Source: Leguminivora glycinivorella (taxonomy: Eukaryota; Arthropoda; Insecta; Lepidoptera; Tortricidae). From it: DNA of 64,000 nt. Where the stretch lies: positions 4,166,501-4,230,500 of the forward strand of contig NC_062982.1 of the NCBI RefSeq assembly GCF_023078275.1, in the 5' to 3' direction. The position numbers and the translations under genes are program-made. Positions 43,361-55,489 of the stretch are shown one piece after another (the stretch's first letter is position 1; every line of letters starts with the position of its first letter). The notes below the pieces were generated by a model that did not search any database, was not told where the DNA came from, and saw only the letters and a list, made by a program, of their open reading frames with translations.

Positions 43361-44115
43361 TTCCCGGACCGCCGGCGAGTCGATCAGGGACGCTCCGGGC
43401 CTTAGGCCCTACGCGGAGCTCGGCCTTCGGCCTTCGCTCGGCTCCGAAGCTCCACCGTCGGGCCTTCGGCCCGCCGGTTACGCTTGTTTAAGACACTTTT
43501 GTAAGGAAATTGTATGGGAGCACTTTATGCCCGCAGTGAAATTACTTGGATTTGGCCCGGGTGGGAGCCTAAAGGTGAGCTCCGTTCCTGCGGCCCTCCG
43601 CGGGGTCGGCCTTCGGCCTCCCACCCTGAAGCTCGCCCTTCGGGTTCGCGAAAATACTTGAAAAATTTATTTTGCCATAACGGCGGCCATCTTGGATTTT
43701 CGAAAAAATTTTTTTGACATTTGTATTCTAGGGGCCCATACAGCCGCATGCAAAATTTCAGCGCGCTCGGACCAACTTGAAAAAAAAAAGTCGGCCATTT
43801 TGAATTTTTTTGATGCAATTTTTTTCTACTCGGGCTCCTGTATGACATTTGATCGAGCACCCCCCGATAGCCGGTTTAAAAGTTGCCATACAAAAGGTGG
43901 AAATTTTTTTCACATTTGTAGCATTTTTCAAAAATTTTTTATATCATTCTAATCTAGACCCTAGAGAGATTCTATGACCAAAATTTGAGCACTCTAGGAT
44001 AAACTTGAAAAATCTACAAAAAAAAAGTCGGCCATTTTGAAAAAAAAAATGGCGGCCTCAAAAACTGCCCAGGGTCTTCTATGACATTTGGTCGAGCACC
44101 CCCTTCAATATCTCC
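43361..44115. repeat. GC-rich GGCCTTCGGCC repeat (copy 2)
   Basis: TCCGCCGGCGAG-like start, GATCAGGGACGCTCCGGGCC, several GGCCTTCGGCC palindromes, then CAGCGCGCTCGGACCA and two spaced copies of AAGTCGGCCATTTTGA with GACATTTGnTCGAGCACCCC. Collinear with 7640-8035. Confidence 0.6.
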
Positions 44116-44353
44116 CCCCGTTTAGCCAGGCCGTCCAACATTTTTTGACCCAAGAGTCGCAGATCAGATTCCATATTTTTTCCACACGTCTCCCCGCTCC
44201 CTCTATACAAAGACACTTCGACCGTCGAAATCGGTTTAGCCGTTCTCCAGATATAGGGAGAGGTTAGAAATCAGTGGGGTTGCAGCTATATATAAGACCG
44301 TATGCCTGTTTGCCACCCACGGGATCAAGATTTGTTAAGTCGCAGTATACAGC

Positions 44354-44391
44354 ACTAGCTTTTACCCGCGGCTTCGCCCGCGTAATAAAAG
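44354..44391 (-). mobile_element. TACTAATATTATAAATG element, 3' scrap
   Basis: ACTAGCTTTTACCCGCGGCT and TCGCCCGCGTAATAAAAG only. Confidence 0.6.
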
Positions 44392-44483
44392 TATTCTTAT
44401 TGAAACGTTTACAAAAAATAAGATTTTCATTTGGATCCGTAGGTTTCTTTGTAGGTACATCTGTCCGCGATTATTTCGATTAA

Positions 44484-44585
44484 GGTAAAGCGGGGCAATT
44501 CTCGACTGGGGGGCCATTGTAACTGATCTATTTGCTGTACGGTCAGCCAAGAACCTTACACTGCTTTTTAGCTGACTGTACCTTA
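44484..44585. mobile_element. Fragments of two MITEs
   Basis: 44484-44530 (AAGGTAAAGCGGGGCAATTC, CGACTGGGGG, AACTGATCTA) is one arm of the 607-822 family. 44540-44583 (TACGGTCAGCCAAGAACC ... TAGCTGACTGTA) is a miniature TACAGTCAGC hairpin. Confidence 0.6.
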
Positions 44586-44989
44586 CACATACTACTATTG
44601 TTTTAAAAGAAATTCTTGCTATGATTGTAGAATTGTTACACAGCGACCACAGCGTAGGTAGTAGGTACGAATATGTATGAATTTACCTATATAAATATTT
44701 ATATTGGGGAAACTTCATACAACCCACATAGCCAGTATCTCGACGCTATGGTCGGTAGGGTAAAAAGTTCTTCCTTGCATTATCGCTTACATTTTTTTCC
44801 ATTTTGCTTATACTTATTGCAAACGTAAACATATAAAAGGCAAGCAAACAACGATCTTCTTACAGCACATTGAATATAATAGTTATCACGGATGCAGGAT
44901 ACTCGCCGATGCCTACTTACTAATCCCTTCCCACTGAGCCACCTGCATTTTACACTGCCTAGATATCGATTGCCGACCGATTATTCCGA

Positions 44990-45605
<616 letters not shown>

Positions 45606-45619
45606 TTATCATGCTAGGA

Positions 45620-46560
45620 GGTGTACTTTGAAAAATCCTTTCTTAGTGCTCCTCTTATGGCTATTTTGGATATCTTAACCCTATTGCACTACAACAGGGG
45701 AGAAAATTTATTTTCCACCTCATTAGATTTTAAAATCGTTGTATTTATCGTGATCAGCGACCCGATAAACCATAAAAACGATACCCATATTGTGTTTTTG
45801 ACTTTACCCCCTTTGCACCCCTTTAGGGGTCAAATTTTCAAAAAACCTGAAACATGTATTTAATCATATGTCTTTAGGAATCCTCCTGTGAAGTTTCGTA
45901 TAAAATAGTCAAACTAATCTTGTTTCCCCATACAAACTTTGAACCCCCATTTGAGCCCCTTAAGAGGCGAATTTTGAAAAATCCTTTCTTAGTGCTCCTC
46001 TACACTATATAAGGAACCTACGTGCCAAATTTGACATATCTAGGACCAGCGGTTTCGGCTGTGCGTTGATATGTCAGTCAGTCAATATCTTCTTTTATAT
46101 ATATTTTTGATATTTAAACCCCATTGCACCACAACAGGGGAGAAGGTATTTCACTTCCGCCTCGTTAGGTTTAAAAAACGTTGTATTTATCGTGATCAGC
46201 GACCCGATAAACCATAAAAACGATACCCATATTGATTTTTTGACTTTATCACCCCCTTTTCACCCTTTTAGGGGTTAAATTTTCAAAAAACCTGAAACAC
46301 GTATTCAGTCATATGTCTTAAGGAATCTTCCTGTGAAGTTTCGAATAAAATAGTCAAACTAATCTTGTTTCCCCATACAAACTTTGAACCCCCATTTGAC
46401 CCCCTTAGGAAGTGAATTTTGGAAAATCCTTTCTTAGTGCTCCTCTACACTACATAAGGAACCTACGTGCCAAATTTGAAATCTCTAGGACCAGCGGTTT
46501 CGGCTGTGCGTTGATATGTCAGTCAGTCAGTCAGTCAGTCAGTCAGTCAGTCAGTCAGCT
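45620..46560. repeat. Two tandem ~445-bp units ending in (CAGT)n; LINE-end-like
   Basis: GAAAATCCTTTCTTAGTGCT, CGACCCGATAAACCATAAAA, ACGATACCCATATTG and GGACCAGCGGTTTCGGCTGT appear twice about 445 bp apart. Each unit ends in GTTGATATGTCAGTCAGTCA, longest at 46518-46558, and TCTTTTATATAT. The ending is typical of a lepidopteran retroelement tail. Confidence 0.75.
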
Positions 46561-46967
46561 TCTTCTTTTATATATTTAGATTTCTCGGAACTATCTAGCT
46601 ACTTACGAAAGCAAGGAGCGCCGGACGATCGAACGCAAGTCCGTTGTCTACGAGCGCTCGGCGCAGACTGAGCGGAGTGAGCGGGCCCGTATCAACACAG
46701 TGTATTTTATTCGAATTTCAGGTGCTTTAAAAAAATGACTGTCGACAGAAAGGTATGTCCTATATGTATAATTTTTTCTTATATGTCAACAAGAAGTTCT
46801 AGTTTAGGATAATATTATTTAAGAGTTACAATAAATGCAGGAATCGCAGGAAAAATACATAATGTAAACCTCTTTTTATCGAAAAAATGGGGAAGATACG
46901 GAAGGTTATTTATCCACCATTTCATTTTCAAATAAATCTTAAAATGTCAAACTATGATTACCTCGTA

Positions 46968-47034
46968 CAGCACGGGGAGCATGGTCGCGCGATAGATTTT
47001 ATCGTCTATCGCGCGACCATGCTTCCCATGCTGG
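46968..47034. repeat. Hairpin with GCATGGTCGCGCGATAGA stem
   Basis: CAGCACGGGGAGCATGGTCG then CGCGATAGATTTTATCGTCT and the inverse arm down to CATGCTG. Stem about 30 bp, loop of four to six bases. Confidence 0.8.
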
Positions 47035-47164
47035 ATATAACAAATAGGATTGTGATCATTTATTACCCCAAATAACATATTTAACAGCACAATCACGATT
47101 CTAAACGAGTGATCCCACTACGAAATTTGAAAACGTGTACCGAAAAAATTTCTTTTAAGTATAA

Positions 47165-47645
47165 AAAGACAATATCTGGGCAAAGCTCGGTTCTGTTTCG
47201 TATCCTTGACATGTGTCGCCATCTAGTTCAAAAATGAATAGTACCTACATCGAGCGAAAGAATTCTCAGCCTTAACAACACAACTACTCCACACGAGATC
47301 GCGCGCATTTCGCCACAAAAACTCAAATAGTGTATTTTCTATTCGTTTTAGCCTTGACCTGTGTCGCCATCTAATGTTTGCAATAAATAGTACTTACATC
47401 GACCGAAAGAATTCTGTCTTAACAGTACAACTACTGCACACGAGATGGCGCGCGAAGAAAAACGCATGAAAACTCGAAAATTCGCGTTTTCCGGGACCTA
47501 AGGATAAGTTAGACCGATTTTTCACCCCCAAAAACCCCCACATAACAAATTTCTGCGAAATCGTTAGAGCGGTTTCCGAGATCGTCAGTGTAAATAAATA
47601 TATATATAAATAAATAAATAAATATACAAGAATTGCTCGTTTAAA
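47165..47645 (-). mobile_element. Inverted copy of the 19010-19395 repeat
   Basis: AAAACTCGAAAATTCGCGTT, ACCCCCACATAACAAATTTC, AATCGTTAGAGCGGTTTCCG, AGATCGTCAGTG and a (TAAA)n stretch. Two further blocks (CTTGACCTGTGTCGCCATCT) at 47207 and 47352 are duplicated within it. The tRNA-like block is not present. Confidence 0.6.
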
Positions 47646-47722
47646 AGTATAAGATATTTTAAAATATTATATTATGATTAACTAGCTTAAGATATGTTCT
47701 TTTAGGAACATTATCAGTTTTT

Positions 47723-48308
47723 AGGGTTCCGTAGTTAACTAGGAACCCTTATAGTTTCGCCATGTCTGTCTGTCCGTCCGTCCGTCCGTCCGTCCGTCCG
47801 TCCGTCCGTCCGTCCGTCCGTCCGTCCGCCCGTCCGTCCGCGGATAATCTCAGTAACCGTAAGCACTAGAAAGCTGAAATTTGGTACCAATATGTATATC
47901 AATCACGCTAACAAAGTGCAAAAATAAAAAATGGAAAAAAATGTTTTATTAGGGTACCCCACCTACATTATAAAGTGGGGGCTGATATTTTTTTCATTCC
48001 AACCCCAACGTGTGATATATCGTTGGATAGGTATTTAAAAATGAATAAGGGTTTACTAAGATCGTTTTTTGATAATATTAATATTTTCGGAAATAATCGC
48101 TCCTAAAGGAAAAAAAGTGCGTCCCCCTCTAACTTTTGAACCATATGTTTAAAAAATATTAAAAAAATCACAAAAGTAGAACTTTATAAAGACTTTCTAG
48201 GAAAATTGTTTTGAACTTGATAGGTTCAGTAGTTTTTGAGAAAAATACGAAAAACTACGGAACCCTACACTGAGCGTGGCCCGACACGTTCTTGGCCGGT
48301 TTTTTTTA
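47723..48308 (+). mobile_element. GGGTTCCGTAGT repeat (copy 3 of 3)
   Basis: AGGGTTCCGTAGTTAACTAG to CTTGGCCGGTTTTTTTTAA. The longest (GTCC)n run of the three, about 17 units. Confidence 0.85.
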
Positions 48309-48389
48309 ATAATCACTTAAGTATAGTTTCTTTATAGTTTTGAATGAAAAATGTTACATTTTGCAAAAACCGCTCTTCTTTAGGAATAA

Positions 48390-49774
48390 GGCCTCTTAAC
48401 CTTGGTTGATTCCGTTTCGCGCTACTTAGATAGAGGGATGCAGGTGGACGTGCTGTACTTTGATTTCAAAAAAGCCTTTGATCGCGTAGATAACGACGTA
48501 CTCTTAAGCAAATTATGCAGCATTGGTTTCTCGCCTAAACTGCTTTGCCTTTTTGCTAGTTATCTACGTGATAGACGGCAATATGTGCAGCACGGATGCT
48601 TTGTGTCGAGAGCCTACCCCACCCGTTCCGGGGTCAGTCAGGGCTCTATTCTGGGTCCTCTGCTCTTTGGTGTTATGGTCAATGATCTGGCCTTGGTGCC
48701 TAAGCATGCGCAATGCCTACTCTATGCTGACGACCTGAAACTAATTTACAGGGTCCAGGAAGATTCTGACTTACAATCTTTACAAAGTGATATTGATCGG
48801 GTTTATGAATTGAGTCTTGTAAACAAACTTCTGAAACTTCAGTTCAATGTTGACAACTGTGCGGTTATTACTTTTTGTAAAGCGCGTAGTCCCCTGTGTA
48901 GGCAGTATCTCCTGGGGTGGAAACCCATCGCCCGTGTCACATCGATACGGGACTTGAGGGTTGTTTTAGATTCCCACCTTAACTTTCATGAGCACATGAC
49001 AATGCTTGCTGCAGACTGTTACCGCAGGCTTGGGTTTGTTGTCCGCAACGCCAAAGAATTTGACAATCCCAGGGACATAAAGCTTCTTTATACTGCCCTC
49101 GTGAGAAGTAAGCTTGAGACAGCCTCAGCCGTTTGGAATCCCCATGAAGCGCTCTACATCCTGCTGCTCGAAAAGGTCCAAAAAATATTTTTGCGTTTCT
49201 TTTATAAAAAAATGTACGGGTATTACCGATTCTTGTACCCAACAAAATTCCTTTGGGGAACGTTGGGTTTCTTCTCGTTAGAAGTTAGGCGTAATGTCGT
49301 GCTGATGTCTGTTGCATGTGGTATTTTGAAGGGGAGTCAGATTGCCCGGTTTTAGTATCCCAGCTGGTCCGTCTATTTGTTCCCTCTGTGACGAAATATG
49401 CTTTTCGTGAATGTAGGCACCCCCTACTGGCGGTGCCGGCCGCTCGAACCGTGTTTTGCCGCAAGTGACCGCTAGTTCGTGCACTGCAAATAGTGAATGA
49501 GTTTTTAGACGTGGCACCTAATGTTGATATTCTTGCGAGCAGATGGGCGTTTATACGTGACGAATGCATGAGGTTTTGTGTGGGATTGGATGCTAGGCCT
49601 TCATCTGTTATTTATTAGTTATGTTATGGTATGTAATGTTTTGATTTTGCTGTTTATTTAATATTTAATTTTGTGCTACTTGTTGTAATGTTTATTTAAA
49701 ATTCACGGTGCTTTAGTTTTGTATACTGTCATACTGTGTACTTTTCTTTGTGTAAATAAATAAAATAAATAAAT
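48390..49774 (+). pseudogene. 5'-truncated Jockey-type LINE inside the foldback element
   Basis: The frame opens abruptly within the reverse transcriptase (LVDSVSRYLDRGMQVDVLYF) and runs to TAG at 49353-49355. Motifs in order: FDFKKAFDRVDNDVLLSKL (finger/palm), SGVSQGSILGPLLFGVMVND, LLYADDLKLIYRV (catalytic YADD) and a C-terminal WNPHEALYILLLEKVQKIFL. Beyond the stop there is a 3' region to GTGTAAATAAATAAAATAAA, the poly-A-like tail at about 49753-49774. ORF1, endonuclease and the start of the reverse transcriptase are missing, as expected of incomplete reverse transcription. The family differs from the large LINE: SGVSQGS versus CGVRQGG. Confidence 0.85.
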
Positions 49775-51756
49775 CTATTTAAATATTATTGATCCTAGCG
49801 AAAAAACGTACAAAAATTTTATTGTAGCAAATTTTATGTTTGTTATTCCCGTTGAAGATTGATTTAGCTGTGGACCACCGTTTTCGAGTTATTTGCAAAA
49901 AACGGCTCGTGTAATCTATTTAAAATACTGTCCTACTAAAATATTGATCCTAACGAAAAATCTTACATAACGTTTCTTGTAGCAAATATTATATAGATTA
50001 TTTCTGTTTAATATTATTTCTGGTAATGGAGCACCGTTTTTGATGTTATTAACAAAAAGCGGCCCATGTAATCTATTTCAAAATACTTTCCAACTAAAAT
50101 ATTGATACTAGCGAAAAAACGTATAGAACCTTTCTTATAGGAAATTTTATGTAGATTTTATTCTTGTGAACATTTTAATTAGCTGTGGGCCACCGTTTAC
50201 GAGGTATTTACAAAAAACGGCCCATGAAATCTATTTAAAAATATTTTCCAACTAAAATATTCATCCTATCGAAAAATCTTATAGAACCTTTCTTGTAGGA
50301 AATATTATGACGATTAATTCTGTATACCATTATTTTTTGCTGTGCGCCACCGTTTTTGAGTTATCAACAAAAAGCGGCCCATTTCAAAATACTTTCCAAC
50401 TAAAATATTGATTCTAGCGAAAAAACGTATAGAACCTTTCTTGTAGGAAATCTTATGTAGATTTTTTCTCGTGAACATTTTATTTAGCTGTAGGCCACCG
50501 TTTACGAGGTATTTACAAAAAACGGCCCATGAAATCTATTTAAAAATACTTCCCAACTAAAATATTGATCCTAGCGAAAAATATTATAGAACCTTTCTTG
50601 TAGGAAATATTATGAAGATTAATTCTGTGTAACATTAGTTTTGGCTGTGAGCCACCGATTTCGAGTTATTAACAAAAAACGGCCCATGTAATCTATTTAA
50701 AAATACTTTCCAACTAAAATATTGATTCTAGCGAAAAATGTTATAGAACCTTTCTTGTGGGAAATATTATGTAGATTAATTCTGTATAACATTATTTTTG
50801 GCTGTGAGCCACCGATTTCGAGTTATTAACAAAAAACTGCCCATGAAATGTATTTAAAAATACTTTCCAACTAAAATATTGATTCTAGCGAAAAAACGTA
50901 TAGAACATTTCTTGTAGGAAATATTATGTAGATTAATTCTGTCTAACATTATTTTTGGCTGTGAGCCACCGTTTTTGAGTTATCAACAAAAAACGGCCCA
51001 AATATCTATTTAAAAATACTTTCTAACTAAAAAATTGATCCTAGCGAAAAAAGTTATATAACCTTTCTTATAGGAAATTTTATGTAGATATTTTCTGTTT
51101 AACATAATTTTTTGCTGTGGGCCACCGTTTACGAGGTATTGACGAAAAACGGAGCATGTAATCGATTAAAAAAAACTTTCTTACTAAATTATCCATTTAT
51201 ATATTGATCCTATCGAAAAAACGTACATAACCTTTCTTGTAGGAAATTTTATGTAGATATTTTCTGTTTTACATATTTTTTTGCAGTGGGCCACCGTTTA
51301 CGAGTTATTTACGAAAAACTAAAAAATTGACTTTCAAGATCGAATGGCAGGGTACGGACCCCACCTCATGTCATGGCATTATTTTTCCATGGCTATTTAG
51401 ACCCTCATCTTTCACTGGTAAAAATGACAGACTGCCTCAAGAACCTTTTTTGGAATTTTTTTTTTTACCACTTTGTACCGTTCTGGCACGGTGAAGGACC
51501 CGGCCAAATGATCTGGCATAAATACTATGCGACTTCTGAGGAACTCTATTTTCACTTTTTAATAATTCCAGGTTGCCTCAAACACCTTTTTTGGGCCTCA
51601 AAAAATTAAATCTTTAAAAATTCATAGCTCGATAAAGCCCCGCTCCCCAGCTGCCAGACTTGCAGACCTGATGTTGGCTATGATCAGAGAAGCATCTGAG
51701 CACCTTTCCAGGTTGCCTCAAGGACCTACTCCAAAATCCTGCCAGCTCTTGGACCA
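49774..51756 (-). repeat. Right terminal inverted repeat, ten ~157-bp tandem units
   Basis: Units with GnGCCACCGTTTnCGAG at about 49873, 50030, 50188, 50347, 50496, 50652, 50810, 50966, 51120 and 51290, then the 400-bp terminal segment inverted relative to 42143-42540. Twice as many units as the left arm. Confidence 0.9.
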
Positions 51757-52003
51757 ATAGCAATGCGACGCCCCCGTGCGGCCGCCCCGTGAGTAAACCG
51801 GCCCCTGTGTCGACCGCAGATGATCCCGTGTATGCGAAGTCCTCATGTATTGTCCCGAGCAGCGGCAAGTCGTGCGGCAGCAGCCAAGTCTCTTGCAATG
51901 CAATAATGTCCCCTTCCTTGCACAGTTCCCTAACTCCATCTAACGATCTCTTCAAACATTTACAATTAAAACTTACTAAATTACTCATTTCTGCCATTGA
52001 CAT
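51757..52003 (-). pseudogene. LINE ORF2, 5' portion: start of endonuclease
   Basis: Starts at ATG 52001-52003, which overlaps the ORF1 stop as TAATG. Reads MSMAEMSNLVSFNCKCLKRS, then GDIIALQETWLLPHDLPLLG with the LQETW endonuclease motif, and GLLTGRPHGGVALL at the insertion point. The text beyond 51757 is foldback-element sequence, not LINE. The missing remainder of the endonuclease is in 39631-42142. Confidence 0.9.
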
Positions 52004-53367
52004 TATTGTTCGCACTGTATATTATTTCCATTCTCACCACTTGCCTTGAGCGCTTCCTCTTGCCGATCCCTCTGAGAGACGAACCGTCTGAAGTACACTC
52101 CCTCCGGCCACAGTGCATCATCCATAAACATATTTAATTTATCCGATGCAACAAACAATTTATAAGAATGATAGGCCCTCTGTTTTCTCATTTTTATTTT
52201 TACCAGGGAGACATTTTCACCGGTTTTTTGCAGTAAATAGTCCCGTATGTCATTCTCCGACACATCTTTATGCACATTATAGATAAACAATGGCACTTTG
52301 ACCTCCGCGGCCTTAAATTTAGTGTTAGAGCTCAGCTCGGCTTTGCCTTTATTTCCGATATACTTATACTTTTGTTTTCTATAACGTACAGCCTTCCATT
52401 CATCATCCTCAGTCGGTTGTTTCCAAGTATTCCCATTTTGTACCACTCTTGCAAAAGATAGTTTCGTTTCGGCCTTGCCACTGGCTAATGTGTTTACCTC
52501 TTGTATTGGCTTGCTAACAACATTGCTCTCCCGTTGCATCAAAGGACTTTCAACGTTATTTCCGCTAGTGACGGTCGCCTGCAATCGCTCCATGCAACCT
52601 TGTTGTGACGTATGCTCAGCTGTAGTGCCCGGTATCACTGCGTCATGTCTAGTAGACTCGTGCGAGGGAGACAATGACACGTGCTCATTACCCGCGTGCG
52701 AATGTGACGGCGAATCGTCGCGCGGCCAGATTATCTGCGCGGGCGCCTCGTCTTGCGATTTCAAGGTCAACGACTCCCCGCGGTCATTGCCCTGTCGCGC
52801 GTCCAGTGACCCGCCGCACGCTGATAAGAAGCCCATCGGTCCGCTATTTATAACGCACGCACCTCTTCTTTTATTTACGTTCACCTGCGCGTTCATAAAA
52901 GATGCAAATTTATCCTGGTGCCATTTGTTTTCTAGTTCTTCCACTTGCGTAATTGTCACATATGTATTTTTGATGTCCTGTACCTCTTGTTTTAACCTCA
53001 CTACGTCCTTTAATAGTGAAGATGCATCCAAAAAATCAAATGTCACTGCTGGTAGCTTATTTAAGTCTCTGGCTACAAAAGTTGGCAGCAGCTCATGGTC
53101 CACTTCATTAAACACCAAAATAATATCCTCTAGTTCCCTGCGCGTTTTCCCCTCCAGTCGTCTAGCAACATTTTTTCTCGTTTTGTCCCTCATGGAGTCA
53201 AAAAGCATTTTTTTCGCTTCACTTATTTCCTTTTCGTTAAAAGCAGATAAACATATCCTCAACATACTTTCATTGTCCATCAAACCCGATTTGTTTTGAA
53301 CGTATGCTAATAGTTCACATATTACAATATTACAATTCGCGCACTTAACCGTCTGGGACGGCGACAT
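52003..53367 (-). CDS. LINE ORF1 protein
   Basis: 454 codons from the ATG at 53365-53367 (MSPSQTVKCANCNIVICELL); the frame is open for 41 more codons upstream but without an ATG. The N-terminal CANC and following DNESMLRICLSAFNEKEISE form a zinc-finger-like/leucine-rich start seen in ORF1 of several insect CR1/Jockey-group LINEs. A predicted coiled-coil part follows (LLKDVVRLKQEVQDIKNTYV, residues 140-180), then a polar linker. A C-terminal RRM-like domain has KVPLFIYNVHKDVSENDIRD and VSLVKIKMRKQRAYHSYKLF (about 365-425). It probably binds LINE RNA as a nucleoprotein. Ends in NNIQCEQ with TAA overlapping the ORF2 ATG. No breaks seen. Confidence 0.85.
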   Translation of the reverse strand: MSPSQTVKCANCNIVICELLAYVQNKSGLMDNESMLRICLSAFNEKEISEAKKMLFDSMRDKTRKNVARRLEGKTRRELEDIILVFNEVDHELLPTFVARDLNKLPAVTFDFLDASSLLKDVVRLKQEVQDIKNTYVTITQVEELENKWHQDKFASFMNAQVNVNKRRGACVINSGPMGFLSACGGSLDARQGNDRGESLTLKSQDEAPAQIIWPRDDSPSHSHAGNEHVSLSPSHESTRHDAVIPGTTAEHTSQQGCMERLQATVTSGNNVESPLMQRESNVVSKPIQEVNTLASGKAETKLSFARVVQNGNTWKQPTEDDEWKAVRYRKQKYKYIGNKGKAELSSNTKFKAAEVKVPLFIYNVHKDVSENDIRDYLLQKTGENVSLVKIKMRKQRAYHSYKLFVASDKLNMFMDDALWPEGVYFRRFVSQRDRQEEALKASGENGNNIQCEQ

Positions 53368-53549
53368 TTTTAAACGCACTTGAGTGTTATAAGTGTCTGT
53401 GTAATTTATGTTTATGTGTGGTTTTATGTGGTTATAAATGTTTTGTATTTCTACGACTATGTTATAATTAACTTGAATCGATCTGATCAATCGATTCTGG
53501 TGTGTTAAACTACATATGCATATGTGTTCTTAGATATGGTACCATATAG

Positions 53550-53872
53550 ACTTATATTGACCGGGATATAGACCGTGATTACCTTTTTGATTTTTGTCGA
53601 GCTCCCGATATTTCGACGCAGTTGCATGCATCATGATCACGGAAAACTGACGAAGGCGGGTGGATGTTAAAGTTGTATAGACAGCGCGCGATCTACCCTC
53701 CTTCGCCTTCCTTCCTTTAACATCCACCCGCCTTCGTCAGTTTTCCGTGATCATGATGCATGCAACTGCGTCGAAATATCGGGAGCTCGACAAAAATCAA
53801 AAAGGTAATCACGGTCTATATCCCGGTCAATATAAGTCTAATGAAAATAACCGTGAATCATTCAAAACTCTT
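53550..53872 (-). mobile_element. Palindromic retroposon, GACTTATATTGACCGGGATAT family (copy 2), 15-bp target duplication
   Basis: ACTTATATTGACCGGGATAT, ACCTTTTTGATTTTTGTCGA, CGATATTTCGACGCAGTTGC and GACGAAGGCGGGTGGATGTT are followed, after a ~45-bp centre, by the full inverse and then TAATGAAAATAACCGTGAAT and CATTCAAAACTCT. The unit is bounded by TATGGTACCATATAG on both sides (53535-53549, 53873-53887). A long duplication with an inverted 5' half resembles twin-priming retroposition. Confidence 0.75.
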
Positions 53873-54060
53873 ATGGTACCATATAGGTAGGAAATGTCAA
53901 ACAAGTTGGATTGTATTTTAGAAATAAGTTGATGACATGGCTGGTAAGGTTTTACTGGGTTTCCCTTACCTTTGAACAAATGTTGGCCATAATGTTTCCC
54001 AGAAAAAGGTGGGTGATGCTGTTATTGTTTTGTATAATGATTTTAATCATAGATTTATTT

Positions 54061-54071
54061 TTGAGGGGGCG
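54061..54071 (+). promoter_or_regulatory. Polypurine tract of the copia-like element
   Basis: TTGAGGGGGCG lies directly before the 3' LTR. The same GAGGGGGCG precedes the 3' LTR of Drosophila copia (from memory). Confidence 0.75.
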
Positions 54072-54318
54072 TGTTGGAATTAACAAAACTAAATCTATCT
54101 TACTCTAACAAGTATATTGTTATACTTTCTCTTTCATACATGTAAACTATTGAATAAAAAACAACAGCCCATAGTTCCTAATCTTAAGGACTTCGTTTGT
54201 ACTTTAGTCCCTTGGTAGCTATTAATAGGAGCACACCTTGCCTTACTATATTGCGATAATATATTTCAACTCTTATAAATCGCCATGTGTCTTTTAATTA
54301 ATTGCCCTAAATCTAATA
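54072..54318 (+). repeat. 3' LTR, copia-like
   Basis: Matches 34546-34792 without a visible difference. Followed by GGAAC, the presumed target duplication. Confidence 0.85.
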
Positions 54319-54421
54319 GGAACAGCCGGTGCTTTGTTTCAGTGAGAGGAAGTATCCCAGACTAGTCAAGTTTTAGTTTACGTTGTCTACGTGCCGCTTT
54401 AACGTCTGTCTGTACATTGGA

Positions 54422-54615
54422 GTAGAATAGAAAAGAATAGAATAGAATAAACATTTATTCGTGAACACAGGCAAGACAAAATACACATAATAACAACAAG
54501 ACAGAAAGGAATGAAGTGCCACGAAATGGCCTCATCTCAGCGTGTTGCTGGTGACTTCCAGCGCTGATCTTCCGATGAGACCATCAAGTGAGAAAGATTC
54601 ACGGAGGGTAGGGTA
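54422..54615 (-). mobile_element. LINE 3' end with (TTCTA)n tail
   Basis: On the minus strand it ends AATAAATGTTTATTCTATTC and TATTCTTTTCTATTCTA, preceded by CATCGGAAGATCAGCGCTGG and CATTTCGTGGCACTTCATTC. A typical LINE end with polyadenylation signal; no coding part. Confidence 0.65.
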
Positions 54616-55489
54616 ACAGACAGAAGAAATACAAATCACATACAAGAACGTGGTCAAACAGTTAAGAAAGAACTGATATTTAACTTAACACTTGAAGAGT
54701 ACTGAAATATTTCTCAAAGAAGTTCTGAAATATATCTATATTCCTACATTCATAATCTCCTTAATATATTTCAGTGTCCTTCATTATGAAATATGTTATT
54801 TTAGGCAACTGTACTGAGATTGATATTGCTAAGTAATGGTCGTAGCTCTAAATCGTAGGCAATATTAAGAAGAAAAGTACGAAAACAGTATTATTAAATG
54901 GCGCTGTGATACCTACTGAAATTCAGAACTGTAATATCGAAGCCGAAAATTGTTAATAAAGACACCACTAGTATTTTTTGACTCAGTTAGCCACCGTTGA
55001 ATACAATACTTTTTCTAAGACCATGCACTTAGTTTTTAATAGTTTTCTACAATAAATTTCGTGCAATTCACACTGTTTCAGGGTTAGGGTTTTAAAAATC
55101 TATGCATGACCCTGTAAATGACGAATAAACAGTAGGTACGAAAGTATAATTTTTTTTTAATAAAGTACCTTATAAAATAATATCAAAATAAATAGCCATG
55201 ATGTCAAACCATGAGAGAGTCAAAGCAATTTTCCAATAACCACAAAATATAATAAAACGATACTCGAGTCAAAAAGCAGAAGGTAAACGAATTTTATTGG
55301 TCAATTTAGTAAAACCGGACAATATAATAAATTAACGAATTAGAGCGTACCTGAAAACTCGTTACAAAGTACAATTTTATAATTAATTTTGGTTTACGCA
55401 AACAAATAGTGGTGTTCTCTCTACATTGCTTGTCGTAAAATACAACAATGCAACATGTAACTGAAGGGTAAACAAGTTTTATTTATGAC
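54616..55489. other. Intergenic sequence
   Basis: AT-rich, nothing recognised. Confidence 0.45.

Noticed and set aside
43525..43860. Minus-strand frame of 111 codons
   Set aside because: Runs across the GC-rich GGCCTTCGGCC repeat and low-complexity A/T runs; not conserved in the collinear copy at 7640-8035.
48979..49569. Minus-strand frames of 79-94 codons and a second plus-strand frame
   Set aside because: Shadows of the truncated LINE at 48390-49774.
49774..51350. Regularly spaced ~157-bp repeats resembling an array of repeats and spacers
   Set aside because: The whole unit is repeated, with no unique spacers, in a eukaryotic transposon arm; not CRISPR.
52475..53299. Plus-strand frame of 274 codons
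   Set aside because: Antisense shadow of LINE ORF1; low-complexity Ser/Leu composition.
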